From F23-D06 sp045130275 (lineage in GTDB: Bacteria; Bacteroidota; Bacteroidia; Bacteroidales; WCHB1-69): 54,374 bases of DNA. The translations under genes were made by a program, and so were the position numbers. The notes beneath the pieces were generated by a model. That model made no database searches. It saw only the letters and a list, made by a program, of their open reading frames with translations, and was not told where the DNA came from. Positions 7,805-14,856 of this stretch are shown piece by piece (position 1 is the stretch's first letter; each line of letters starts with the position of its first letter). Where the stretch lies: NCBI GenBank assembly GCA_045130275.1, contig JBGUPL010000009.1, forward strand, positions 1-54,374, given 5' to 3'.

Positions 7805-8536
7805 ATGTTTAGTCTGTATATCAAAGAACTGAAGGCTTTCTTAAGCTCCATTATCGGATACATATTCATCGGGGTTTTCCTGATTGTAGCGGGGCTTTTC
7901 ATCTGGGTGTTCCCGAACGTGAACAACGTGGTGGAATCGGGACTTGCGGATTTACAAGGACTCTTCAACTTGTCCCAATTCCTGTTCCTGTTTCTGGTCC
8001 CGGCCATCACCATGCGTTCCTTTGCCGAGGAGAAACGCACCGGCACGATGGATTTCCTGCTCACCCTTCCGCTCACCGACATGCAGATCGTGTGGGCGAA
8101 GTTCCTCGCCTGCCTCACCCTGTTGGTCATCGCCCTTCTGCCGACCCTCGTCTATGTGATAACGGTCTATTGGATCGGCAACCCCGTCGGTAATATCGAT
8201 ATGGGCAGCACCTGGGGCTCCTACCTCGGCTTGCTTTTCCTCGGCGCGTCATTCATCGCCGTCGGACTCTTCTCGTCAAGCCTCACCAACAACCAGATCG
8301 TGGCCTTCATCATCGCCGCGCTGCTCTGCTTTATCCTCTCTTTCGGCTTCGCGTTCATCTACTCCTTCGACGCACTCGGCAATTTCGGCTACTATCTGAA
8401 AACCCTCGGCATCGAACACCATTATGCGTCTATCAGCCAGGGCGTTATCGATACCCGAGACGTGCTGTATTTCTGTAGTGTAATATTCATATTCCTCTAT
8501 TCCACCCGTTTGGTTCTGTTGAGTCGTAAATGGTAA
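7805..8536 (+). CDS. gldF: Gliding-motility-associated ABC transporter permease GldF
   Basis: 243 residues with six predicted membrane helices, starting MFSLYIKELKAFLSSIIGYIF and including the ABC-2 permease signature MRSFAEEKRTGTMDFLLTLP between helices 2 and 3. GldF pairs with GldG and the ATPase GldA in gliding Bacteroidetes. Many non-gliding members keep gldF-gldG, so motility does not follow. No gldA homologue is next to it. The start of gldG lies 12 nt after its stop. Confidence 0.85.
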   Translation: MFSLYIKELKAFLSSIIGYIFIGVFLIVAGLFIWVFPNVNNVVESGLADLQGLFNLSQFLFLFLVPAITMRSFAEEKRTGTMDFLLTLPLTDMQIVWAKFLACLTLLVIALLPTLVYVITVYWIGNPVGNIDMGSTWGSYLGLLFLGASFIAVGLFSSSLTNNQIVAFIIAALLCFILSFGFAFIYSFDALGNFGYYLKTLGIEHHYASISQGVIDTRDVLYFCSVIFIFLYSTRLVLLSRKW

Positions 8537-8548
8537 AATCTGAAAACT

Positions 8549-10315
8549 ATGAGCAAGAATATCAATAAGCAGAGCAAACAATTCAAGAGACACACTCTAA
8601 TCGGTCTGTTGGTCGTCATTGCCGCCATCGTCCTCGTCAACTTTTTGTCGTCCTTTTTCTTCTATCGTATTGATTTGACGAAAGACAAACGCCATTCGCT
8701 GTCGAAGAGCACGATTGAGATGTTGAAGAACCTGGACGACCGTGTCTATTTTCAGGTTTACCTCAAAGGAAAAGATCAACCAGCTGATTACCAGTTGTTT
8801 GCCAAGCAAGTGGAACAGATGTTGCAAAATTTCCGGAGCTACTCAAAAAATGTCTATTACGAGTTCATTGACCCCATCGAGGGCAAAACAAACGAGGAGC
8901 TGAACGCCATTTTGGGCGAATTCGTGAAGAAAGGGCTGGAGCCGATTCCCATCAGTCGCGAGGATGCGGGTGGGTATTCCACGCATGTGGTCATCCCTGG
9001 CGCTATCGTCTCCTACCGTAACCATGAGTATCCGGCCAAGGTGGTGGTGGCCGACCCGTCCGGCGCCGACTGGCTGAAATATTCCAACGAGGAACTGGAA
9101 TACAACCTGGTGGCACCTGTACGCCGTCTGATGAAAACCGACAAGCCCAAAGTGGCTTATCTAGACGGTCATGGCGAGCTTGACTTTTGGAATACTTGCT
9201 GGACAGCTATGCAGTTGCAACGGTTTTATAACGTCACCCGCATCACCCTGGATGGCAAAATCAATGCTCTGCGCAACATCAGTATTGATGACACAGTGTC
9301 TGGAAATCTGGTACTCGGCGACAACAAGTATGATGTCCTCATTGTTGCACAACCGACGCAGCCCTTCAAAGAGTACGATAAATATGCTATAGATCAATAC
9401 ATTATGCGTGGCGGAAAGGTGCTATGGCTTATTGACAATACCACAGCCTCTTTAGACAGCCTGCGGGCGGCACCTGAGTTCTTCGCAACCCCAAGAGCAC
9501 TGTACATCAACGACTTGTTCTTCACTTACGGCGTACGATTCAACACCGACTTAATCCAAGATTTGAGTTGCCTACCCGTGCCGCAGCAAGTGAGCGTCAT
9601 CGGCGACCAACCGCAGTACAAGTTCATGGTTTTCCCCTATTGCCTTGATATCGTGAACTTTGGCGATCACCCTATTGTGAGGAACCTCAAGGATATCAAA
9701 TCCGACTTCGCAGGCAGCATCGATTTGGTAGGCAACAATGCCGACCTCAGCAAAACGGTGCTGATGACCACTTCAGAACGCACGAAGGTGGTACCCACGC
9801 CCTCCATCGTGACGTTGCGCGTGGGCATGGTGAAGCCCAATCTGCAGGAATACTCCTACCGCAACGTGCCAATTGCCGTACTTGTGGAGGGCAACTTCCA
9901 GTCAGCGTTCAAAGGAATTCTGCCCATTGAGTTCGATACCATCAAAGAACTCGACTACCGCGACCATAGCGAATATACGCGACAGATCTTTGTCTCCGAC
10001 GGCGATATCATCCGCAACCCGTTCGACAGCAAGCGCAACCAACCCTATCCCGCCGGCTACGACATCTACACGCGCCAAACCTTCGACAACACGGAGTTTA
10101 TCGTCAACTGTGTCAACTACTTATGCGCGGACGACGACCTATTGCAGCTGCGTGCCAAGAACTTCAAGATCGGTTCGTTGAGCAGCGAGAAGACCCGCAA
10201 CCACAAAGTGTTGTTGGCGGTGTTGAACATCGGCATCCCGTTGTTGCTCATCGCGCTGATGGGCACCGTGCTGATTGTGATCCGAAAGGTCAGGTTCTCT
10301 AAAAAACAAGAGTAA
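8549..10315 (+). CDS. gldG: Gliding-motility-associated ABC transporter component GldG
   Basis: 588 residues. The layout is one membrane helix at about residues 17-37, a large periplasmic region containing the GldG-type segments (DLTKDKRHSLSKSTIEMLKNL, then KPKVAYLDGHGEL and GGKVLWLIDN), and a second helix at about 557-578 followed by a short basic tail. GldG-like proteins are auxiliary subunits of ABC-2 transporters whose substrate is not known. Co-transcribed with gldF. The 3' gap of 225 nt to the next gene is AT-rich and contains the regulatory module at 10373-10410. Confidence 0.85.
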   Translation: MSKNINKQSKQFKRHTLIGLLVVIAAIVLVNFLSSFFFYRIDLTKDKRHSLSKSTIEMLKNLDDRVYFQVYLKGKDQPADYQLFAKQVEQMLQNFRSYSKNVYYEFIDPIEGKTNEELNAILGEFVKKGLEPIPISREDAGGYSTHVVIPGAIVSYRNHEYPAKVVVADPSGADWLKYSNEELEYNLVAPVRRLMKTDKPKVAYLDGHGELDFWNTCWTAMQLQRFYNVTRITLDGKINALRNISIDDTVSGNLVLGDNKYDVLIVAQPTQPFKEYDKYAIDQYIMRGGKVLWLIDNTTASLDSLRAAPEFFATPRALYINDLFFTYGVRFNTDLIQDLSCLPVPQQVSVIGDQPQYKFMVFPYCLDIVNFGDHPIVRNLKDIKSDFAGSIDLVGNNADLSKTVLMTTSERTKVVPTPSIVTLRVGMVKPNLQEYSYRNVPIAVLVEGNFQSAFKGILPIEFDTIKELDYRDHSEYTRQIFVSDGDIIRNPFDSKRNQPYPAGYDIYTRQTFDNTEFIVNCVNYLCADDDLLQLRAKNFKIGSLSSEKTRNHKVLLAVLNIGIPLLLIALMGTVLIVIRKVRFSKKQE

Positions 10316-10372
10316 GAGATTGTCTTTTTGCGTCTATACGGAATAACTAATATCCGTTTTTTATTGAAAGTT

Positions 10373-10410
10373 TGCGAAATCTGAAATTAATTTTAACAAT
10401 TAATTGTTAA
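10373..10410. promoter_or_regulatory. Shared upstream module: TGCGAAA and palindrome TTAAC-N8-GTTAA
   Basis: TGCGAAA (10373-10379) is followed 13 nt later by an 18-bp perfect palindrome, TTAACAATTAATTGTTAA (10393-10410). The same pair of motifs at nearly the same spacing occurs at 14152-14190 and 48816-48853. This copy lies about 85 nt ahead of the -7 box of the coiled-coil gene. Confidence 0.5.
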
Positions 10411-10495
10411 AATTAAAATGGATAATTGTATATATATCTGATTTTCATTGAAATATAATTTTTCAAAAATCTGCACGGGAGTAGATTATTTGTAC

Positions 10496-10503
10496 TATTT
10501 TTG
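10496..10503 (+). promoter_or_regulatory. -7 promoter box (TATTTTTG)
   Basis: TATTTTTG lies 37 nt before ATG 10541. It shows that the upstream frame extension (to 10448) is not translated. Confidence 0.7.
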
Positions 10504-10540
10504 CAGCGACTTGTTGACTAACAAAAAATGTACTTCGAAT

Positions 10541-11506
10541 ATGGAAAGCGAAAAGATTACACTTACAGAGCCCGAATTGCCGCAATTGAGGCAGATGGTG
10601 CTGGAAAACACCAAAAGAATCTGCAGAAACGAACAAATGATCGACCATATGCGTAAAAAGGAAATCGAAGAGGAACGGAAAAGGTGCGAAAGAGAAAAAT
10701 TCTGGGAGAACATCGAACGTGAACACGCACTCGCCCAACAGAAGCATGATCGCGATATTTGCGAGATGAGGGAGATTGTCAAAGAAACCCAAAAACTGAA
10801 CAAGGAGAACGCTGAAGGGTTGAAAAAGACCCGTGCGCTGGTGAATGAGAACGCTGAAGGGTTGAAGGAGACCCGTGCGCTGGTGAATGAAAACGCTGAA
10901 GGGTTGAAGGAAATCCGAAAACTAAGTAAGGAGACCCATGAGTTGGTGAAGGAGAGCTCCAAACTGGTGAAGGAGAATTCCGAGCTGGTGAGAGAAAATT
11001 CCGAGCTAGTGAAGGAGAATTCTGAGCAGTTGAAGAGGCAGGTGGACGAAACCACAAAAATCATCAGAGAAATGTCCATACAATTCATGGGCAGGACGGG
11101 GCATATCGTGGAGGGTCTCTTGAGTTCCTCAGCAGAAAAAGTATTCCAGGAAGCGGGACTTGACCTGTACAACCATGGCAAAAACCTTATACGTAAGTTC
11201 AAATCCGAAAACAAACAAATGGAGGTGGACGTGCTGCTCAGCAACGATGAATTTGCCGTCCCCATCGAAGTTAAGACGAACTGTACCAAGGCGGATGTCC
11301 ATAGGATTTTGCACCAGATGGGGTTATTCCGGGATCTTTTTCCTGAATACGCCGACAAGGAGGTCATCGCTGCCGTCGCTGCCATCAACTACGAAAATGG
11401 GGTGGACACCCTCGCACATGAGAAGGGACTGCTAGTGATCCGTGTCAATAGCGATGACATCTTCTCACTCGACCCGTTCGACATGGGAGCGCTGCGTCGG
11501 TTCTAA
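10541..11506 (+). CDS. Coiled-coil protein with C-terminal PD-(D/E)XK-like domain (DUF3782-like)
   Basis: 321 residues from ATG 10541, chosen because the promoter box lies at 10496. The N-terminal two thirds is a long charged coiled coil. Its centre is built from 14-residue repeats (ENAEGLKETRALVN, then degenerating to ENSELVK units) encoded by near-identical 42-bp DNA repeats. The C-terminal domain (about residues 190-321) has a nuclease-like core: MEVDVLL, then VPIEVKT (the D...ExK pattern), FFPEYADKEVIAAVAA and GLLVIRV. This matches the layout of DUF3782-type proteins, often suspected to be restriction-endonuclease-fold proteins; biological role unknown. It is a single gene with an AT-rich leader and a shared operator-like motif. 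Confidence 0.7.
   Translation: MESEKITLTEPELPQLRQMVLENTKRICRNEQMIDHMRKKEIEEERKRCEREKFWENIEREHALAQQKHDRDICEMREIVKETQKLNKENAEGLKKTRALVNENAEGLKETRALVNENAEGLKEIRKLSKETHELVKESSKLVKENSELVRENSELVKENSEQLKRQVDETTKIIREMSIQFMGRTGHIVEGLLSSSAEKVFQEAGLDLYNHGKNLIRKFKSENKQMEVDVLLSNDEFAVPIEVKTNCTKADVHRILHQMGLFRDLFPEYADKEVIAAVAAINYENGVDTLAHEKGLLVIRVNSDDIFSLDPFDMGALRRF
10805..10930 (+). repeat. Three 42-bp coding repeats in the coiled-coil gene
   Basis: Copies at 10805-10846, 10847-10888 and 10889-10930; the first two are almost identical and the third diverges in its second half. Each encodes 14 residues, two heptads. Further degenerate heptads continue to about 11034. Confidence 0.85.
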
Positions 11507-11522
11507 CGATCAATCAACCATT

Positions 11523-11548
11523 TGGGGGCTCCATGCAATTGTTCCCCA
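11523..11548. terminator. Hairpin between convergent genes
   Basis: Stem TGGGG / CCCCA (11523-11527 and 11544-11548), with TGCAATTGTT in the loop as in the terminator at 311-336. It lies between the converging coiled-coil and permease genes. No long T run is present, so terminator function is tentative. Confidence 0.45.
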
Positions 11549-11553
11549 CCACT

Positions 11554-12783
11554 TTATTCGAACTGCACCGCCTTCACCGGCGTGATCTTCCGACTGATGA
11601 CCCAAGCGGGGACAACCAACACAAGCATACAAGCTATGAAAACGCCGAGATTCAACAGCAAAACCTCCCATACCTGGAACTTAATCGGCACATAATTCAC
11701 ATAATAGGTGTCGGGATTGAGCTTGATGAGATGGAATTTCTGCTGCAACCAACCAAGGCCGAGCCCGATGGCATTCCCAATCAGCAGCCCGCGTAGCAGC
11801 GTTCTGCCCGCTACTATCAGAAAGGTACGGACCACGTGTTTTGTTTTCATACCCAATGTTTTAAGGATACCTATGAGCCGCGTCTGTCCTAATACGATGA
11901 TGAAGAACACCGACATCATGGTAATCATGCAGACACAAGTTGTGATGATCAGCAACACGGAGACGTTAGTATCGAACAAGGCGATCCAGTCGAAGATTTC
12001 AGGGTAAATTTGCTTCACAGTTTCGGCTTTCAAGTTTATATCTATCTGATGGTGAAGCTGTTCACCCACCTCATCCATCATGTTATAGTTGCGGGTGAGC
12101 ACCTCGACACCGCTTACCTGTGAGGAGTCCCAGTCGTTGAGCTTCTGCACGTGCCGCAAATCAACCAAAGCGAACTTGGTGTCGTATTCTGGTAGTCCCG
12201 TTTCATAAATCCCTGACAGAGTGAAGCTTCGCTGTCTCGGAGGGTCCTGAACAAAGTAGGTGCGCACCTTATCGCCGACCTTAATCTGCAGCTTGTCGGC
12301 CAGCCGTTTGGAGAGGATGATGCGGTTGTCGGCAATGGTATCGTTCAGATGCAACGTGTCTCCTTCGATCATGTTACGGGCAAAATCGCGACCGTTGAAC
12401 GATTTATCCACCCCTTTCAGCACGATACCCTCCACCTGGTCCGCCGTCTTGATGATGCCCACCTTTGTAGCGTAAGGTTGTATCGAAACTACTTCCGGAT
12501 GGCTGAGAACATCGTGTAAAAGAGTGTCATTCAGGGTGATGGGAGTTTGCTCGTAAGAGTAATTGCGGTCGTAGTGGGAGATGCGGATATGCTGTCCCAT
12601 AGCCACTACCTTGTCTTCGATTACCTGCTTGTAGCCGGCCGTCACTCCGATGGCGATCAGCATAATGACAACGCCGAGCGCCACGCCGAACACCGAAAGA
12701 CGGATAATCGGTTTGGAGAAACGGTCACCCTTGTCGCGCAGGATGCGGTGCGCCAATTGCCAGTGGTAGGAGAATTGAGACAT
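11554..12783 (-). CDS. ABC transporter permease, LolC/LolE (FtsX) family
   Basis: 409 residues. The N-terminal cytoplasmic piece leads into helix 1 (LSVFGVALGVVIMLIAIGVTAGY). It is followed by a large MacB/LolE-type periplasmic domain (about residues 50-260), then three C-terminal helices (around 265-300, 320-350 and 375-400), ending with ISRKITPVKAVQFE. In LolCDE such permeases release outer-membrane lipoproteins from the inner membrane; Bacteroidetes often carry one such permease acting as a homodimer. No ATPase (LolD) gene is adjacent. No TAnnTTTG box was found in front of it; the 168-nt upstream gap holds an inverted heptamer pair and a large hairpin. Confidence 0.85.
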   Translation of the reverse strand: MSQFSYHWQLAHRILRDKGDRFSKPIIRLSVFGVALGVVIMLIAIGVTAGYKQVIEDKVVAMGQHIRISHYDRNYSYEQTPITLNDTLLHDVLSHPEVVSIQPYATKVGIIKTADQVEGIVLKGVDKSFNGRDFARNMIEGDTLHLNDTIADNRIILSKRLADKLQIKVGDKVRTYFVQDPPRQRSFTLSGIYETGLPEYDTKFALVDLRHVQKLNDWDSSQVSGVEVLTRNYNMMDEVGEQLHHQIDINLKAETVKQIYPEIFDWIALFDTNVSVLLIITTCVCMITMMSVFFIIVLGQTRLIGILKTLGMKTKHVVRTFLIVAGRTLLRGLLIGNAIGLGLGWLQQKFHLIKLNPDTYYVNYVPIKFQVWEVLLLNLGVFIACMLVLVVPAWVISRKITPVKAVQFE

Positions 12784-12804
12784 AATTTATTATGACTTTG
12801 GCCA

Positions 12805-12874
12805 TTAGCTATTGGCTGTTAGCTGGTGGTTTGTATCTGAAAGCCAATAGTCAACAGCTAATAGCTAAATGCTG
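12805..12874. repeat. Inverted heptamer arrays (TTRGCTN ... AGYYAAN)
   Basis: Left arm: TTAGCTA, TTGGCTG, TTAGCTG (12805-12825). Right arm: AGCCAAT, AGTCAAC, AGCTAAT, AGCTAAA (12842-12869). The arms are inverted and can pair as an imperfect hairpin upstream of the permease gene. Confidence 0.75.
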
Positions 12875-12904
12875 TATCTGATAGAAAACGGGGTGTGAAT
12901 AAAT

Positions 12905-12942
12905 ACACAGTAGAGGCAGGACGCATCCTGTCTCTACTGTGT
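12905..12942. terminator. 17-bp-arm palindromic element just after pta
   Basis: The arms (12905-12921 and 12926-12942) pair over 17 positions with a single G-T wobble around the tetraloop CGCA. The outer part contains GTAGAGRC / GTCTCTAC, as in the palindrome inside the beta-galactosidase gene. The core GGACGCATCC is shared with the rpsU terminator. It begins 9 nt beyond the pta stop; the run of T expected of a classical terminator is missing, so it may instead be a dispersed repeat acting as an mRNA 3' end. Confidence 0.6.
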
Positions 12943-12951
12943 GTTTATCGA

Positions 12952-13959
12952 TTAGAACGTGTTGCCGGCGGCTTGGCAGGCGGTGATGGCCACAAGGCTG
13001 ACGATGTCGTCCACGGAGCAGCCGCGGGAGAGGTCATTGATGGGAGCAGCCATGCCCTGCATGACGGGTCCGATAGCTTCAGCACCGGCGAAGCGCTGCA
13101 CGAGCTTATAGGCGATATTACCGGTCTCCAACGACGGGAACACCAGCACGTTTGCTTTGCCCGCGACAGGGCTGCCGGGAGCTTTGGAAGCACCCACGGA
13201 CGGGATGATGGCGGCATCGGCCTGCAATTCGCCGTCAATCACGAGGTTAGGATCCATCTCCTTGGCGATGCGGGTGGCGTTCACCACTCTGTCAACGAGT
13301 TCGTGTTTTGCGGAACCTTTCGTGGAGAAGCTCAGCATGGCCACGCGCGGCTCGATGCCAGCGATGGTGCGGGCAGTCTGGGCCGTGACGACTGCGATCT
13401 GGGCGAGTTTGTTCTCGTCAGTATTCGGATCGGCAGCACAGTCGGCGAAAACCATCACACCATCATCACCCCACTTCTTGTCTTGGAAGCACATGATAAA
13501 GGCACCTGAGACCACGGAGATGCCGGGCAGGGTCTTCACAATCTGGAAAGCGGGACGGAGCACATCGCCAGTAGCGTGCTGTGCACCAGTCACTTCACCG
13601 TCAACATCTTTGTTCTTGATGAGCAGGGTGGCCAAGTAAAGCGGATCCTCCACTTTCTTGAGGGCCTCTTCCATCGTCATACCTTTGTTCTTTCGAATTT
13701 CATACAACATATTGGCGTAGAAATCCTTCTTGGGGTTGTCCATCGGGTCGATGATGTCGGCCTTCGCGATGTTTTTCAAACCCCACTCAGCAGCCTTGGC
13801 CTCAATGTTGGCCTTATTGCCTAAAAGCGTGATGGCAGCGTAACCGTTCTCGATGATGATATCGGCAGCCTTTAAGGTTCTTTCTTCCTCGCCCTCAGCC
13901 AAAACAATGCGTTTGTTGGCCTTCTTGGCGTTTTCTTTGATTTTTTCGATTAAGTTCAT
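12952..13959 (-). CDS. pta: Phosphate acetyltransferase
   Basis: 335 residues, the normal size of the single-domain enzyme. Pta interconverts acetyl-CoA and acetyl phosphate and, with acetate kinase, yields ATP in fermentation. Family segments visible are RIVLAEGEEERTLKAA near the N-terminus, GEVTGAQHATGDVLRPAFQIVKT, FADCAADPN, MLSFSTKGSA, DGELQADAAI, and GKANVLVFPSLETGNIAYKL. No ackA gene is next to it. Its roughly 140-nt 5' leader contains two kinds of short tandem repeat (14003-14037 and 14046-14099), which is unusual for a central metabolic gene. Confidence 0.95.
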   Translation of the reverse strand: MNLIEKIKENAKKANKRIVLAEGEEERTLKAADIIIENGYAAITLLGNKANIEAKAAEWGLKNIAKADIIDPMDNPKKDFYANMLYEIRKNKGMTMEEALKKVEDPLYLATLLIKNKDVDGEVTGAQHATGDVLRPAFQIVKTLPGISVVSGAFIMCFQDKKWGDDGVMVFADCAADPNTDENKLAQIAVVTAQTARTIAGIEPRVAMLSFSTKGSAKHELVDRVVNATRIAKEMDPNLVIDGELQADAAIIPSVGASKAPGSPVAGKANVLVFPSLETGNIAYKLVQRFAGAEAIGPVMQGMAAPINDLSRGCSVDDIVSLVAITACQAAGNTF

Positions 13960-14002
13960 TGTTTGTTTATTTAATGTAAGATGTTTAAGGCAATAGGGAA
14001 TG

Positions 14003-14099
14003 GTGATCAGTGAATAGTGATCTGAGATTAGTGATCAACCAAAGGTCATAGTCATAATTATAGTCATTGTTATAGTTATAGTCATTGTCAAAGTCAAAC
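14003..14099. repeat. Two tandem arrays in the pta leader (7-nt and 6-nt units)
   Basis: 14003-14037 holds five 7-nt units of the GTGATCA type. 14046-14099 holds nine 6-nt units of the TYATAG/TCATTG type. Both lie between the pta -7 box and the pta start codon, so they are predicted to be transcribed as the 5' untranslated leader. Confidence 0.75.
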
Positions 14100-14106
14100 C
14101 CGGCCG

Positions 14107-14114
14107 CAAAGATA
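14107..14114 (-). promoter_or_regulatory. -7 promoter box of pta (TATCTTTG on minus strand)
   Basis: CAAAGATA on the plus strand reads TATCTTTG on the minus strand, about 150 nt before the pta ATG. Confidence 0.7.
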
Positions 14115-14151
14115 CATTATTTTCGGTTTTGCGGGGCAAATTCCGAAAATC

Positions 14152-14190
14152 TGCGAAATCAACCACTTTGTATTAATAATTAATAGTTAA
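14152..14190. promoter_or_regulatory. Shared upstream module, second copy
   Basis: TGCGAAA (14152-14158) is followed 14 nt later by TTAAT-N8-GTTAA (14173-14190). A second TGCGAAA is at 14224-14230. It lies about 76 nt ahead of the -7 box of the acidic protein gene. Confidence 0.5.
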
Positions 14191-14243
14191 CAAGAATTTA
14201 TATAATTGTGCTTTATAATTAGTTGCGAAACTAAAAAAAACTC

Positions 14244-14274
14244 TTGACAAGAGGGTATTCTTGATATATCTTTG
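14244..14274 (+). promoter_or_regulatory. Strong promoter: TTGACA, 17 nt, TATCTTTG
   Basis: TTGACA at 14244-14249 and TATCTTTG at 14267-14274 drive the acidic protein gene. The same -33 hexamer and exact spacing occur in front of the radical SAM gene (48932-48962). Confidence 0.75.
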
Positions 14275-14294
14275 TAGCACTAAATATTAATACT

Positions 14295-14762
14295 ATGAAA
14301 AAGAAAAATGAAGAAAACTTGCCCGGACAGGGTTGCGGTGACAAGGTCACCGTAGAAAAGGAGACAACAAAAGATGTTGTCATGGAAGAAACCGTTAAAG
14401 AAGAGACCGCCGAAGAACGTCCAGAGGGTTCGGATGATGATTTCCCAGAAGACGATGAGGGAGACTGCGTCGAAATTCATGCCCCAGGGAAAGAGTTTCT
14501 GGAATTCCTCTCGAAACTGCTTCATATGATGAAAAGCATCGTCGATTTGCAGAAACGGCTGGTGGAATTTGAAAAAGACCCGACTTTCGACATGTTGATG
14601 GACCTCTGCATGGTGCATCTGCAGGAAATGAAGGATTCCGACAAGGAGAAGAAGTCATCAGATGGGGACAGCGACGACGACGAGAAAGGTGATTGTGACG
14701 AAGACGACGACACCATCACGGAGGCTTTCATTAGCTTGAAAGTAAAGAAGTTGAAAGATTAG
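14295..14762 (+). CDS. Highly acidic orphan protein
   Basis: 155 residues, not recognised. The N-terminal third is rich in Glu, Lys and Thr. A conserved-looking helical core follows at about residues 55-115 (ECVEIHAPGKEF-like start, then LEFLSKLLHMMKSIVDLQKRLVEFEKDPTFDMLMDLCMVHLQEM). The tail contains runs of Asp (GDSDDDEKGDCDEDDD) before a basic end (SLKVKKLKD). No signal peptide or membrane helix is visible, so it is probably cytosolic. It could bind a basic partner or metal ions, but nothing proves it. It has a strong promoter of its own and shares the upstream module with two other orphan genes. Confidence 0.65.
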   Translation: MKKKNEENLPGQGCGDKVTVEKETTKDVVMEETVKEETAEERPEGSDDDFPEDDEGDCVEIHAPGKEFLEFLSKLLHMMKSIVDLQKRLVEFEKDPTFDMLMDLCMVHLQEMKDSDKEKKSSDGDSDDDEKGDCDEDDDTITEAFISLKVKKLKD

Positions 14763-14812
14763 CGTCTTTTTAACGACTTTGTCAGTAATCAAGCGCTCTC
14801 TCTGCGGGAAAA

Positions 14813-14845
14813 GCGGAAACATGCGGAAATGTTTCCGCACTTTTC
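14813..14845. terminator. Hairpin between convergent acidic-protein gene and era
   Basis: Stem GCGGAAACAT / ATGTTTCCGC (14813-14822 and 14829-14838) with a 6-nt loop, followed by ACTTTTCC. Its position between converging genes suggests it serves both directions. Confidence 0.6.
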
Positions 14846-14856
14846 CGCAACATTCC

